Positions 1 to 7,952 of a DNA stretch of 64,000 nucleotides are shown piece by piece; position 1 is the stretch's first letter; the number at the start of each line of letters is the position of its first letter. The DNA comes from Marinobacterium sp. LSUCC0821 (lineage in GTDB: Bacteria > Pseudomonadota > Gammaproteobacteria > Pseudomonadales > Balneatricaceae), in NCBI RefSeq assembly GCF_012848475.1, contig NZ_CP051666.1, forward strand, positions 1,949,501 through 2,013,500, given 5' to 3'. The translations under genes and the position numbers were made by a program. The notes below the pieces were generated by a model, which made no database searches, had not been told where the DNA came from, and saw only the letters and a list, made by a program, of their open reading frames with translations.

Positions 1-125
1 GTGCCCTAGATGGCTTTGATATGACCCCAGAAGCCGCCTTTGCCAAGCTTCACTATCTGTTGGCTACAGGCGACAAAAAAGCGGCTGAAACCCAATGGTC
101 GCAGCCGCTTTGTGGCGAGTTCTAA
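1..125 (+). CDS. ansA: Type I L-asparaginase, C-terminal fragment
   Basis: An open frame enters from the left edge and stops at TAA 123-125, giving about 40 C-terminal residues (ALDGFDMTPEAAFAKLHYLL, then a short tail ending CGEF). The DMT.EA...KLHYLL pattern matches the C-terminus of cytoplasmic type I asparaginases, which hydrolyse asparagine to aspartate and ammonia. The rest of the gene lies outside the window, so the catalytic threonines cannot be checked. The last 16 codons also encode the hairpin that appears to terminate the opposing aap operon. An amino-acid transporter next door fits a nitrogen-acquisition context (inference). Confidence 0.65.
   Translation, partial: ALDGFDMTPEAAFAKLHYLLATGDKKAAETQWSQPLCGEF
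78..111 (-). terminator. Intrinsic terminator of the aap operon, embedded in ansA
   Basis: A 10-bp perfect stem (78-87 with 102-111, arms AAAGCGGCTG / CAGCCGCTTT) is followed on the minus strand by a run of six T (complement of A75-80). It lies 37-70 nt after the aapP stop codon. The DNA is also the coding end of ansA. On the plus strand the T run is only three long, so it should act mainly for the minus strand. Confidence 0.75.
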
Positions 126-147
126 GCTTGCGCTTAGATGAGTTAGT

Positions 148-912
148 TTAGTGACCTAAAATCTGGCTTAGGAAGAGCTTAGTTCGCTCATTCTGAGGGT
201 TGTTGAAGAACTCGTTAGGTTCGTTCTCTTCAACAATCTGGCCCGCATCCATAAAGATCACTCGGTCCGCTACCTTCTTAGCAAAGCCCATCTCGTGTGT
301 TACACAGAGCATGGTCATGCCATCTTCAGCAAGCTCTACCATTACATCCAGTACCTCTTTGATCATCTCTGGATCAAGTGCTGAGGTTGGCTCATCAAAT
401 AGCATGATGTTTGGGTTCATACAGAGTGAACGCGCAATCGCTACACGCTGTTGCTGGCCACCTGAAAGCTGGCCTGGGTATTTATCAGCCTGATCAGGGA
501 TTTTTACGCGCTCGAGATACTTCATAGCGATCTCTTCCGCTTCCGCTTTTGGCTTCTTCTGCACCCAGATAGGACCTAGGGTTAGGTTCTCAAGGATGGT
601 TAGGTGTGGGAATAGGTTGAAGTGCTGGAACACCATGCCAACATCCTTACGAATGCGCTCAATGTTTTTCACATCTTCAATCATCTCGACACCATCAACA
701 ACGAGAGATCCCTCTTGGAACTCCTCTAGGCGGTTGATACAGCGAATCGTAGTTGATTTACCAGAGCCTGATGGGCCACAGATAACAATACGCTCGCCCT
801 TCTTAACGCGAAGGTTGATATCACGCAGTACGTGAAAGTTACCGTACCACTTGTTTAGGTTCTCAATTACGATGATTTCTTCAGAGTCTGCTGCTGACTT
901 AATCGCGGTCAT
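148..912 (-). CDS. aapP: General L-amino acid ABC transporter, ATP-binding subunit
   Basis: This 254-residue polar amino acid ABC ATPase powers uptake by the AapQM permease pair. Visible motifs are Walker [10 protein letters not shown] (46-54), the Q-loop in [10 protein letters not shown] (about 94-103), the signature LSGGQ (149-153), Walker B IMLFDEP (169-175) and the switch histidine in CVTHEMG. Length is normal for the GlnQ/AapP family. It is the last gene of aapJQMP. Its ATG follows the aapM stop by 1 nt and is preceded by GAGG. Calling it AapP rather than GlnQ rests on the two large permeases upstream, which are typical of Aap/Bzt systems. Confidence 0.93.
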   Translation of the reverse strand: MTAIKSAADSEEIIVIENLNKWYGNFHVLRDINLRVKKGERIVICGPSGSGKSTTIRCINRLEEFQEGSLVVDGVEMIEDVKNIERIRKDVGMVFQHFNLFPHLTILENLTLGPIWVQKKPKAEAEEIAMKYLERVKIPDQADKYPGQLSGGQQQRVAIARSLCMNPNIMLFDEPTSALDPEMIKEVLDVMVELAEDGMTMLCVTHEMGFAKKVADRVIFMDAGQIVEENEPNEFFNNPQNERTKLFLSQILGH

Positions 913-913
913 T

Positions 914-2014
914 TTAGCCTCGCTTATCAGTGTTCATTTGGCGTTCGATACGACGTGCAAGTACTGACATGCTGAAACAGCTTGCCCAGAAGACGAAGAA
1001 CACGAACAGGTAGCCTTCAAGTGCGTGGCCACCTAACCAGTAAGAGTTAGAAAGTGCTGTTTGAAGTGTCTGTACCACTTCTGGAATACCGATGATCAAC
1101 AAGAACGTGGTGTTCTTAAACAGCATGACAAATGTTGCCAGGATATTTGGCATCGAGACCTTAATCACCTGTGGCAGGATAATAAGGAGAATCTTCTGCC
1201 AGTAGCTAAGACCGATAGAGTCTGCCGCTTCATATTGACCAGAAGGGACCGCTGCAAAACCACCACGGAACACCTCAGCCATGTAGCCTGACATGAAGAA
1301 TATGAGTACCAGCCAAACACGGATCAGCTTGTCGACGTTGGTTCCCTCCGCGAAGAAGAGAGGCAACATCACTGAGCCCATGAAGAACAGTGATAGCACA
1401 GGTACACCACGGAAGAACTCGATAAATACTACCGAGATCGAACGGATGAAAGGCATCTCTGAACGGCGACCTAGGGCCCACAAGAAACTGAATGGGAACG
1501 CGACAATTATACTCGCAGCTGCCATAAAGACGTTCAGTGTGAAACCACCCCAAAGTTCAGTGCCAACTACTGGTAAGCCAACCATGCGGCCATCAAGAAT
1601 CGCTATGCCAACCAATGGTAGAGCTAACCAAGATGCAATCGAAACTTTAAGTCGAATCTGCTTAGGCAGAGTGAATGAACCAATAATCACCATTACCAGC
1701 AGTAGCAGTGTTAGGTTAATTCGCCACACCTCTTCGATAGGGTAGGTGCCGTAGAAGAACTGATATGACCAAGCATTAACGAAGACCCAACAGGCGCCAT
1801 CTTTCACACAGTCATTTTCGGTTGTGCCTGACCAGTTTGCAGAGATGAATGCCCAATCTACTAGGCCTGGAATGTAGTAAATCAGTAACGCGATGACCGC
1901 TAGCGTAGTTACGCTGTTTGGTATGGATGAGAAGAGGTTTTCTCTCATCCACGCTACCATGCCTACCGTTTTAACTGGCGCTGGACGTGCTGGAATCGGA
2001 GTAAAATCTTTCAT
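914..2014 (-). CDS. aapM: General L-amino acid ABC transporter, permease AapM
   Basis: This is a 366-residue inner-membrane permease of the His/Glu/Gln/Arg/opine family, longer than usual because of an extra N-terminal part, as known for AapM/BztC. Several hydrophobic segments are visible, first near residues 30-55 ([18 protein letters not shown]) and then in the C-terminal permease core. The EAA-type loop around [14 protein letters not shown], which contacts the ATPase, lies near residue 262. It is co-transcribed with aapQ (9 nt upstream) and aapP. Broad amino-acid specificity is inferred from the family. Confidence 0.92.
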   Translation of the reverse strand: MKDFTPIPARPAPVKTVGMVAWMRENLFSSIPNSVTTLAVIALLIYYIPGLVDWAFISANWSGTTENDCVKDGACWVFVNAWSYQFFYGTYPIEEVWRINLTLLLLVMVIIGSFTLPKQIRLKVSIASWLALPLVGIAILDGRMVGLPVVGTELWGGFTLNVFMAAASIIVAFPFSFLWALGRRSEMPFIRSISVVFIEFFRGVPVLSLFFMGSVMLPLFFAEGTNVDKLIRVWLVLIFFMSGYMAEVFRGGFAAVPSGQYEAADSIGLSYWQKILLIILPQVIKVSMPNILATFVMLFKNTTFLLIIGIPEVVQTLQTALSNSYWLGGHALEGYLFVFFVFWASCFSMSVLARRIERQMNTDKRG

Positions 2015-2023
2015 CTTAATCTC

Positions 2024-3244
2024 CTATCGTGAAACCAGAGCGACCGCATTGTTAAAGCGGTTCATGAGGAATGAAATCACCATGTTGACTACGAAGTAGA
2101 CAATGATGGTCATGAATATAGTCTCAATCGCTTGGCCTGTCTGGTTAAGAGCGGTACCAACGAATACGTTGAACAGATCTGGGTAACCAATGGCAGCGGC
2201 GAGTGTCGAGTTCTTCACAAGCGATTGATATTCAGAGTTGAGTAGCGGAACAATGACACGCATCGCTTGTGGAACAATAATCAGCGACATGATCTTGTTT
2301 TCACGAAGACCGAGACTGCGCGCAGCTTCTGTTTGACCGTGAGGAATAGCCTGCACGCCGGCACGAACCGCTTCTGCAATGAATGCACCTGTGTAGACTG
2401 AAAGTGCCAAGGCAAGCGCCATCAATTCAGGAATGACCGTTACACCGCCAAAGTAGTTAAAGCCTTTAAGTGCTGGATATTCGACTGTAAATGGAAAGCC
2501 AGTGAGCGCTGCAGCTATAAGAGGTAGGCCGACGATCAGTCCAAGACTCGCTTTAAGAACGGGGAACTGCTGACCTGTTTCATCCTGACGACGTTTTGCC
2601 CAACGACGCAAAACAAATATGCCTGCGATCGCTGCCGCTAGCGCTGTCCATACGATCCAAGCGATGTCATTGCCGATTAGTTTAGGGAAGTAAAGGCCAC
2701 GAACGTTAAGGAAAACTGCTTCGCCAAGACTTAGGCTCTGTCTTGCACCTGGTAGACTTGCAAGGACCGCAAAGTACCAAAAGAACACCTGAAGTAGCAG
2801 TGGAATGTTTCGAAAAATCTCGACATATACCAGCGCTATTTTGCGAACCACCCAGTTGTGTGAGAAGTGTGCAACACCAAACACAAACCCCAAAATGGTT
2901 GCGAACACGATGCCTATTGCAGATACCAGAAGTGTATTTAGGAAACCGACAACGAATATTCGGCCATAGGTATCTGTTGATTCAAATGGAATCAATGACA
3001 TCAATACGTCGTAACCCGCCGCAGAACTTAAGAAGCTGAAACCGGTTTTGATACCGATAGCTTCCATATTGCCAAGCGTGTTACCAATAATATTCCCAAA
3101 GAAGTAGAGCAGTCCTAGTACCAATAGTATTTGGTAAAAAATTGCTCGTACCTGAGGGTTGTTGTAGAAGGCGCCTGAGGCTCCGCCCTTACGAGATTTT
3201 CGCGCGGCAGATTTCAGCTCTTCTAACGTTTTCTCTTTAAACAT
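2024..3244 (-). CDS. aapQ: General L-amino acid ABC transporter, permease AapQ
   Basis: This is the second permease subunit, 406 residues, partner of AapM. A cytoplasmic basic N-terminus (KSAARKSRKGG) is followed by a first membrane segment near residues 33-60. A long insertion sits between the N-terminal permease segment and the C-terminal core, which carries the EAA loop EAARSLGLRENKIMSLIIVP. A length near 400 and the two-permease layout match AapQ/BztB and not the shorter GlnP/HisQ proteins. It starts 74 nt after the aapJ stop, and a hairpin lies in that gap. Confidence 0.92.
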   Translation of the reverse strand: MFKEKTLEELKSAARKSRKGGASGAFYNNPQVRAIFYQILLVLGLLYFFGNIIGNTLGNMEAIGIKTGFSFLSSAAGYDVLMSLIPFESTDTYGRIFVVGFLNTLLVSAIGIVFATILGFVFGVAHFSHNWVVRKIALVYVEIFRNIPLLLQVFFWYFAVLASLPGARQSLSLGEAVFLNVRGLYFPKLIGNDIAWIVWTALAAAIAGIFVLRRWAKRRQDETGQQFPVLKASLGLIVGLPLIAAALTGFPFTVEYPALKGFNYFGGVTVIPELMALALALSVYTGAFIAEAVRAGVQAIPHGQTEAARSLGLRENKIMSLIIVPQAMRVIVPLLNSEYQSLVKNSTLAAAIGYPDLFNVFVGTALNQTGQAIETIFMTIIVYFVVNMVISFLMNRFNNAVALVSR

Positions 3245-3276
3245 TAAAAAGACCCAGGTTAAAAGAAATTATGCAG

Positions 3277-3301
3277 AAAGGGGCACCTGCAGTGCCCCTT
3301 T
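3277..3301 (-). promoter_or_regulatory. Intercistronic hairpin between aapJ and aapQ
   Basis: A perfect 10-bp inverted repeat (3277-3286 and 3292-3301, arms AAAGGGGCAC / GTGCCCCTTT) has a 5-nt loop and begins 17 nt after the aapJ stop. The following minus-strand T run is only three, so it probably terminates weakly or protects the 3' end of the aapJ message. That would give excess binding protein over permease, as in other ABC operons. Confidence 0.65.
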
Positions 3302-3318
3302 GAATCATCAAATAATGA

Positions 3319-4335
3319 TTAACGCATTGCTGGAGCGTACATGATGCCGCCAGCATTCCATAGAGCGTTGATACCGCGGTCTAGGTTAAGTGGAGAACCT
3401 TTACCTACGTTACGCTCGAACGACTCAGAGTAGTTACCTACCTGCTTAACGATCTGGTAAGCCCAGTCAGCACCTAGACCTAGGTTTGCACCTAGCTCAC
3501 CTTCAGCACCAAGAAGACGTTTGTTACCTGGGTTGCCGTTCGCTTTCATATCGTCAGCATTTGCAGAAGTTACGCCCTGCTCTTCAGCTTCGATCATTGC
3601 GTTTAGAGACCACTTAACAATGTTGAACCACTGGTCATCGCCCTGACGAACTACTGGGCCTAGTGGCTCTTTAGAGATCACTTCTGGAAGGATGATAGCA
3701 TCACCTGGATTAGCTAGACCCACGCGAAGTGCAGCAAGCTGTGAACCGTCAGAAGTTAGGAAGTCACAACGACCTGATTCAAAGCCCATACGAGTCTGGT
3801 CAGAAGTATCGAAAGTAACCGCTTTGTAAGACATGTTGTTTACGCGGAAGAAGTCGGCAATTGCAAGCTCAGTAGAAGTACCTGCCTGGATACATGCGTT
3901 AGCACCATCAAGTTCTTTAGCAGATTTCACGCCTAGGCCTTTCATGACCATGAATGCAGCACCATCGTAGTAGTTTGTGCCCGCAAAGTTGATACCTAGT
4001 GAAGTATCACGAGTGTGAGTCCAAGTGGTGTTACGAGATAGCATGTCGATCTCGCCTGATGCTAGTGCAGTGAAACGCTCTTTAGCTGTCAGTGGCTTGT
4101 ACTGAACTTTAGATGCATCGCCTAGGACTGCTGCAGCAACTGCACGACAAACGTCGACATCAAGACCGCTCCAAGTACCTGCTTCATCTTTCTGAGAGAA
4201 GCCCGCAAGACCTGTAGAAACACCACAAGTTAGCTCTCCACGTGATTTAACGTCATCAAGAGTGCCCGCCTGAGCTGCGCCAGCAACGACAGTTGCCGCA
4301 AGAATTGAAGCAGTGAGAAGAGTTTTCTTAGCCAT
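3319..4335 (-). CDS. aapJ: General L-amino acid ABC transporter, periplasmic binding protein
   Basis: This 338-residue solute-binding protein captures amino acids in the periplasm and delivers them to AapQM. A Sec signal peptide is visible (MAKKTLLTASILAATVVAGA, cleavage after AQA near residue 23). The mature protein has the SBP_bac_3 fold signature, GELTCGVSTGLAGFS and WSGLDVDVCRAVAAAVLGD, typical of AapJ/BztA. It is the first gene of the operon. The ATG is preceded by AGAGG about 9 nt upstream and by a sigma54 promoter giving a leader of about 31 nt. Confidence 0.94.
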   Translation of the reverse strand: MAKKTLLTASILAATVVAGAAQAGTLDDVKSRGELTCGVSTGLAGFSQKDEAGTWSGLDVDVCRAVAAAVLGDASKVQYKPLTAKERFTALASGEIDMLSRNTTWTHTRDTSLGINFAGTNYYDGAAFMVMKGLGVKSAKELDGANACIQAGTSTELAIADFFRVNNMSYKAVTFDTSDQTRMGFESGRCDFLTSDGSQLAALRVGLANPGDAIILPEVISKEPLGPVVRQGDDQWFNIVKWSLNAMIEAEEQGVTSANADDMKANGNPGNKRLLGAEGELGANLGLGADWAYQIVKQVGNYSESFERNVGKGSPLNLDRGINALWNAGGIMYAPAMR

Positions 4336-4376
4336 TTAAATATACCTCTAGTGAGTGTTGTTGTTCTTAGTTACTC

Positions 4377-4392
4377 AGCAACGATCGTGCCA
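4377..4392 (-). promoter_or_regulatory. Sigma54 (RpoN) promoter of aapJQMP
   Basis: The minus strand reads TGGCACGATCGTTGCT, an exact fit to the RpoN consensus TGGCACGNNNNTTGCW, with GG and GC separated by 10 nt. The predicted start point is near 4366, about 31 nt before the aapJ ATG. The match and orientation are seen in the sequence. Nitrogen control is inferred together with the NtrC-like sites at 4557-4593. Confidence 0.87.
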
Positions 4393-4556
4393 ACAAAACC
4401 GGTTACGCATAATTTTTTAATTTGGATGACAGTTAAGATGTGATCATCCTAGCGTATACAGCGGTTGCGGGATTTAGGGTGAATCCCTTTTGTTGTTAGT
4501 AGATCCGCTTAGTGGGCATACCTTCGGCCATTCTGACTGAAAGGTCAATACTAAAC

Positions 4557-4593
4557 TGCACTTAATTGGTCCGACCTGCACTGGCTTGGTGCA
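4557..4593. promoter_or_regulatory. Two tandem NtrC-like enhancer sites
   Basis: Site 1 (4557-4573) reads TGCACTTAATTGGTCCG and site 2 (4577-4593) reads TGCACTGGCTTGGTGCA. Both fit the NtrC dyad TGCAC-N5-TGGTGCA; site 2 is essentially perfect and site 1 has a degenerate right arm. The sites start 20 bp apart, about two helical turns, as expected for cooperative NtrC oligomers. They lie about 190-230 bp upstream of the aapJ start point and 95-130 bp upstream of glnE. Confidence 0.75.
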
Positions 4594-4596
4594 TTT

Positions 4597-4625
4597 TTGA
4601 TTTAGTCCAGGACGCCCTTAAAAAT
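4597..4625 (+). promoter_or_regulatory. Candidate sigma70 promoter of glnE
   Basis: TTGATT (4597-4602) lies 16-17 nt before an A-rich TAAAAAT stretch (4619-4625), a weak -35/-10 pair placed 62 nt before the glnE TTG. It directly abuts NtrC-like site 2, so NtrC binding could affect it. The -10 match is poor and this is only a candidate. Confidence 0.3.
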
Positions 4626-4686
4626 TAGGTGTAATCTGATTGTTGATGATTGTCCTTTTTTGTTGGGTATTACAAAGGAGTCAACT

Positions 4687-7536
4687 TTGTTAAGCGAAGA
4701 TCTTCAGCAGCTATTAGATAGACAAAAAGATAAGGTTTCAGAGGCATTAACTAGATTATCTCCCGATCAAATTCCTCAGCTCGAGCAGGTGTTAGTTGGA
4801 TCTGATTATGTTGCTGATCAATTACAGCGCCACCCAGATCTTGTTGATCAGTTGGAGTTCCATCTAGGCTGCTATGAGCCTGGTTATTTAACTAAGAAGA
4901 TTGAAGATCAAATCGCAACGGTTGAGTCTGAAGAGGCGTTGAGTGTTCAGCTGCGACGTATTCGTCGTCGCGAAATGGTTCGCATTATCTGGCGCGACTT
5001 AACTCGCCAAGCAGATCTAAATGAAACGACTCGTGTACTCTCTGAACTTGCTGATGCGACGACAGAGTGTGCGCTTAATTGGCTTCACAGAGAGCTTGCA
5101 AAAGATTTGGGCGAGCCGAGCAGTCAGGATGGCCAGCCCCAGCGCATGGTCGTGATCGGTATGGGTAAGCTTGGTGCGTTTGAGCTGAATCTCTCCTCAG
5201 ACATTGATCTGATCTTCACCTTCCCAGAAAACGGCGAAACCCAAGGCGGCAAGCGTTCTGAGTCTAATCATGAGTTTTTCACTCGACTTGGTAAGCGTTT
5301 AATTCGTGTTTTGGATGCCCCTACCGCAGAGGGTTTTGTATTTCGTGTCGATATGCGCCTGCGCCCATTTGGCTCTTCAGGCCCACTGGTCGCCAGCTTT
5401 GATGCGATGGAACAGTACTACCAGACCCAAGGGCGTGAATGGGAGCGCTATGCGCTGATTAAAGCGCGAGTGATTGCGGGCGATAAAGCGGCAGGGGAAC
5501 GCCTATTTATGGACCTTCGCCCCTTCGTCTATAGAAAGTATATCGACTACAGCGCCTTTGAATCACTGCGTGAAATGAAGGGCATGATCAATCGTGAAAA
5601 CCGCATCAAAGGCCGTGAAAATAATGTGAAGTTGGGGGCTGGCGGTATTCGTGAAGTGGAGTTTATCGCCCAAGCGTTTCAGCTAATACGAGGCGGTCGC
5701 GATCTGCGCCTGCAGCAGCGAGAGCTGATGAATATCCTGCCGCTTCTGCCAGAGTGTGTTTCCATGCCACAACAGGTGGTGGATGATTTAACACAAGCCT
5801 ATATCTACTTGCGCAATACTGAACACGGCATTCAAGCGCTTGCCGATAAACAGACCCAAGAGTTGCCAGTTGATTCACTCAATCAACAACGGCTTGCCTA
5901 TGTGATGGGTGAACCTGATTGGCCAAGTTTCCTTGAAAATCTCAACCAATTCAGAGCAAAGGTGTCTCAGCATTTTGCTGATGTGATTGCCCCTGCTGAG
6001 GAGTCTGAAGAGAAACACGCTGAAGAGAGTGACGCTCTGCTTGTCGCTTTGTGGGTGAGCGAGTTTGAGGATAGCGAAGCGCTTGTAAACTATCTCGCCG
6101 ATATTGGCTTTAAACAGCCGGATACAACGGCAAAACGTCTAATCGATCTTCGCCACCTTAAAACAGTCCAAGCTCTGCAAAATATCGGGCAGGATCGTCT
6201 TCTAGCGCTGCTTCCACTACTCCTAAGAGAGATCGCAGCCCTTGAGAATTGTGATGAAACACTGGAACGAGTCCTGCAGTTGATTCAGGCAATTGTGCGA
6301 CGTTCCGCTTACCTTGTGCTCTTGTCGGAAAACCCTGGAGCACGAGCGCAGTTAATTCGACTCTGTTCAGCAAGTTCGTGGTTTGCAGAACAGCTAGCGC
6401 ATCAGCCTGTGCTTCTGGATGAGCTGATCAATGCAGGGCAGCTATTTTCCCCACCGAATGCTGAAGAGCTGCAGAGCGAACTTCGCCAACAACTGATGCG
6501 CATTCCTGAGGATGATATGGAGCAGTTGATGGAGTCACTGCGCTACTTCCGTAATGCTCATATATTGCGCGTCGCTGCCGCTGATATTACCGGCGCCTTA
6601 CCGTTGATGAAGGTGAGCGACTATCTTACTTGGCTTGCAGAAGCCATTTTGCAGGCGGTTCTTGATATCGCTTGGCGTGAGATGACTAGCAAATATGGCA
6701 CGCCGCAGAGGGAAGCTGGGGTGGTGTGCGATCAGGACTTTATAGTGATTGGATTTGGTAAGCTGGGCGGCATTGAGCTCTCTTACGGCTCTGACCTTGA
6801 TCTTGTCTTTGTCCACGATGCCCCATCAGCCCTATCAACCCTTGGTGGTGATAGAGAGATTGCTAATGAGCTCTTTTTCACCCGCCTAGGGCAGAAAATT
6901 ATCCACATTCTTAATACCTACACCCCTTCGGGACAGCTTTATGAAGTGGATATGCGACTTCGTCCATCTGGCAACTCTGGACTCCTGGTGAGCAGCCTAA
7001 ACGCGTTTCTTAACTATCAGGAGCGAGAGGCGTGGACTTGGGAACACCAGGCCTTAGTTCGAGCTCGAGTGGTGGCTGGTTCAAGCCGGTTACAAAAAGA
7101 GTTTGAAGCAGTGCGCGCCAAAATTCTCAGTGCTCATCGTGACCCAGTGCAGCTAAGAACCGATGTGGCTGATATGCGTGACAAAATGCGAAAACATCTA
7201 AGCAGTGGTGAAAATAGCGGCCAATTCGATCTAAAACAGGATGCTGGCGGTATCGTGGATATTGAGTTTAGCGTTCAATACTTGGTCTTGAAGCATGCGG
7301 AGAGTGTGCCGGCGCTGTTTGAGTTTACCGACAACATTCGCATCTTAGACGCCTTGGAAAGTCATGCCCTGATCACTACCACACAAGCCGAAACCCTTCG
7401 TGAAGCTTATAAAGCCTACCGAGCGCTTGGACATCGCCAGACGTTACAAAACCGCAAGGGAACGCTCTCCGATGACTCCTTCGCTGAGTTGCGCAAAGAG
7501 GTGAGCGGTGTTTGGCAGGAGATATTTGCCGAGTAA
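4687..7536 (+). CDS. glnE: Bifunctional glutamine synthetase adenylyltransferase/deadenylase
   Basis: GlnE attaches AMP to, and removes it from, glutamine synthetase in response to PII. Two nucleotidyltransferase domains are visible. The N-terminal deadenylylation domain has GMGKLGAFELNLSSDIDLIF (about residue 158) and the C-terminal adenylylation domain has GFGKLGGIELSYGSDLDLVF (about residue 688), each with a G-S/S-D-x-D metal motif and a downstream helical domain. The length of 949 is close to the E. coli enzyme (946). I place the start at TTG 4687 because AAAGGAG (4674-4680) precedes it by 6 nt. An in-frame TTG at 4660 would add nine residues but has no ribosome site. Confidence 0.95.
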   Translation: MLSEDLQQLLDRQKDKVSEALTRLSPDQIPQLEQVLVGSDYVADQLQRHPDLVDQLEFHLGCYEPGYLTKKIEDQIATVESEEALSVQLRRIRRREMVRIIWRDLTRQADLNETTRVLSELADATTECALNWLHRELAKDLGEPSSQDGQPQRMVVIGMGKLGAFELNLSSDIDLIFTFPENGETQGGKRSESNHEFFTRLGKRLIRVLDAPTAEGFVFRVDMRLRPFGSSGPLVASFDAMEQYYQTQGREWERYALIKARVIAGDKAAGERLFMDLRPFVYRKYIDYSAFESLREMKGMINRENRIKGRENNVKLGAGGIREVEFIAQAFQLIRGGRDLRLQQRELMNILPLLPECVSMPQQVVDDLTQAYIYLRNTEHGIQALADKQTQELPVDSLNQQRLAYVMGEPDWPSFLENLNQFRAKVSQHFADVIAPAEESEEKHAEESDALLVALWVSEFEDSEALVNYLADIGFKQPDTTAKRLIDLRHLKTVQALQNIGQDRLLALLPLLLREIAALENCDETLERVLQLIQAIVRRSAYLVLLSENPGARAQLIRLCSASSWFAEQLAHQPVLLDELINAGQLFSPPNAEELQSELRQQLMRIPEDDMEQLMESLRYFRNAHILRVAAADITGALPLMKVSDYLTWLAEAILQAVLDIAWREMTSKYGTPQREAGVVCDQDFIVIGFGKLGGIELSYGSDLDLVFVHDAPSALSTLGGDREIANELFFTRLGQKIIHILNTYTPSGQLYEVDMRLRPSGNSGLLVSSLNAFLNYQEREAWTWEHQALVRARVVAGSSRLQKEFEAVRAKILSAHRDPVQLRTDVADMRDKMRKHLSSGENSGQFDLKQDAGGIVDIEFSVQYLVLKHAESVPALFEFTDNIRILDALESHALITTTQAETLREAYKAYRALGHRQTLQNRKGTLSDDSFAELRKEVSGVWQEIFAE

Positions 7537-7612
7537 ATTTTACTGGTAGGCTGATTCGTTATTGGCCTACTATCAATGAACACTCATCAAGCAATTAAAA
7601 AGAGAATAAAAA

Positions 7613-7879
7613 ATGGCTGAAAAATTTGTGATTTTCGTCGCGTTAAAACCTGAGTCGCTTCTCGATCTACATGAGCTAGCTAAGCGAATGCGTATTGAAG
7701 CTTTGAAGAACTCTGCTTGTCACCATTACGAATACCATATCCACGATAACGTGCGTGTGATTCGTTTTGATCAGCAGTGGGAGAGTGGCTACAGCATTAG
7801 TGATGAACACCAAAACTTGATCGATCAGATGATTGCAGCCAGCGCTGTATACGACAAAATTGATCAGCCAAAGCCCTAA
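7613..7879 (+). CDS. Small conserved-looking protein of unknown function
   Basis: The ATG is preceded by AAGAGA and the product is 88 residues. The beginning (MAEKFVIFVALKPESLLDL) alternates like a beta strand. The middle is rich in His and Tyr (CHHYEYHIHDNVRVIRFDQQW). The order of a strand, a helix and then strands could fit a dimeric ferredoxin-like alpha/beta barrel, but I do not recognise the family. There is no signal peptide or membrane segment. It starts 76 nt after glnE and may be co-transcribed with it. It ends just before the terminator of the convergent ilvE. Confidence 0.7.
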   Translation: MAEKFVIFVALKPESLLDLHELAKRMRIEALKNSACHHYEYHIHDNVRVIRFDQQWESGYSISDEHQNLIDQMIAASAVYDKIDQPKP

Positions 7880-7896
7880 ACAGGTCCAAATAAAAA

Positions 7897-7932
7897 GGGG
7901 TCAGAGTAGTCTAACAAGACTACTCTGACCCC
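7897..7932 (-). terminator. Perfect 15-bp hairpin, terminator of ilvE
   Basis: The arms GGGGTCAGAGTAGTC (7897-7911) and GACTACTCTGACCCC (7918-7932) pair perfectly around a 6-nt loop. On the minus strand the hairpin is followed by five T (complement of A7892-7896), making a strong intrinsic terminator 20 nt after the ilvE stop. On the plus strand no T run follows, though the hairpin could still protect the upstream message. The GGGGTCAGAGTA arm resembles dispersed palindromes seen near REP-associated transposases. Confidence 0.8.
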
Positions 7933-7952
7933 GATGTCCATTCGTTACGACC

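Noticed and set aside
1293-1745. Plus-strand open frame of 150 codons opposite aapM
   Set aside because: The translation has no recognisable domain and mirrors membrane-protein codons of aapM. There is no ribosome site or promoter.
7537-7612. Stem GTAGGC...GCCTAC after glnE as a terminator
   Set aside because: Short 6-bp stem, 13-nt loop and no T run.
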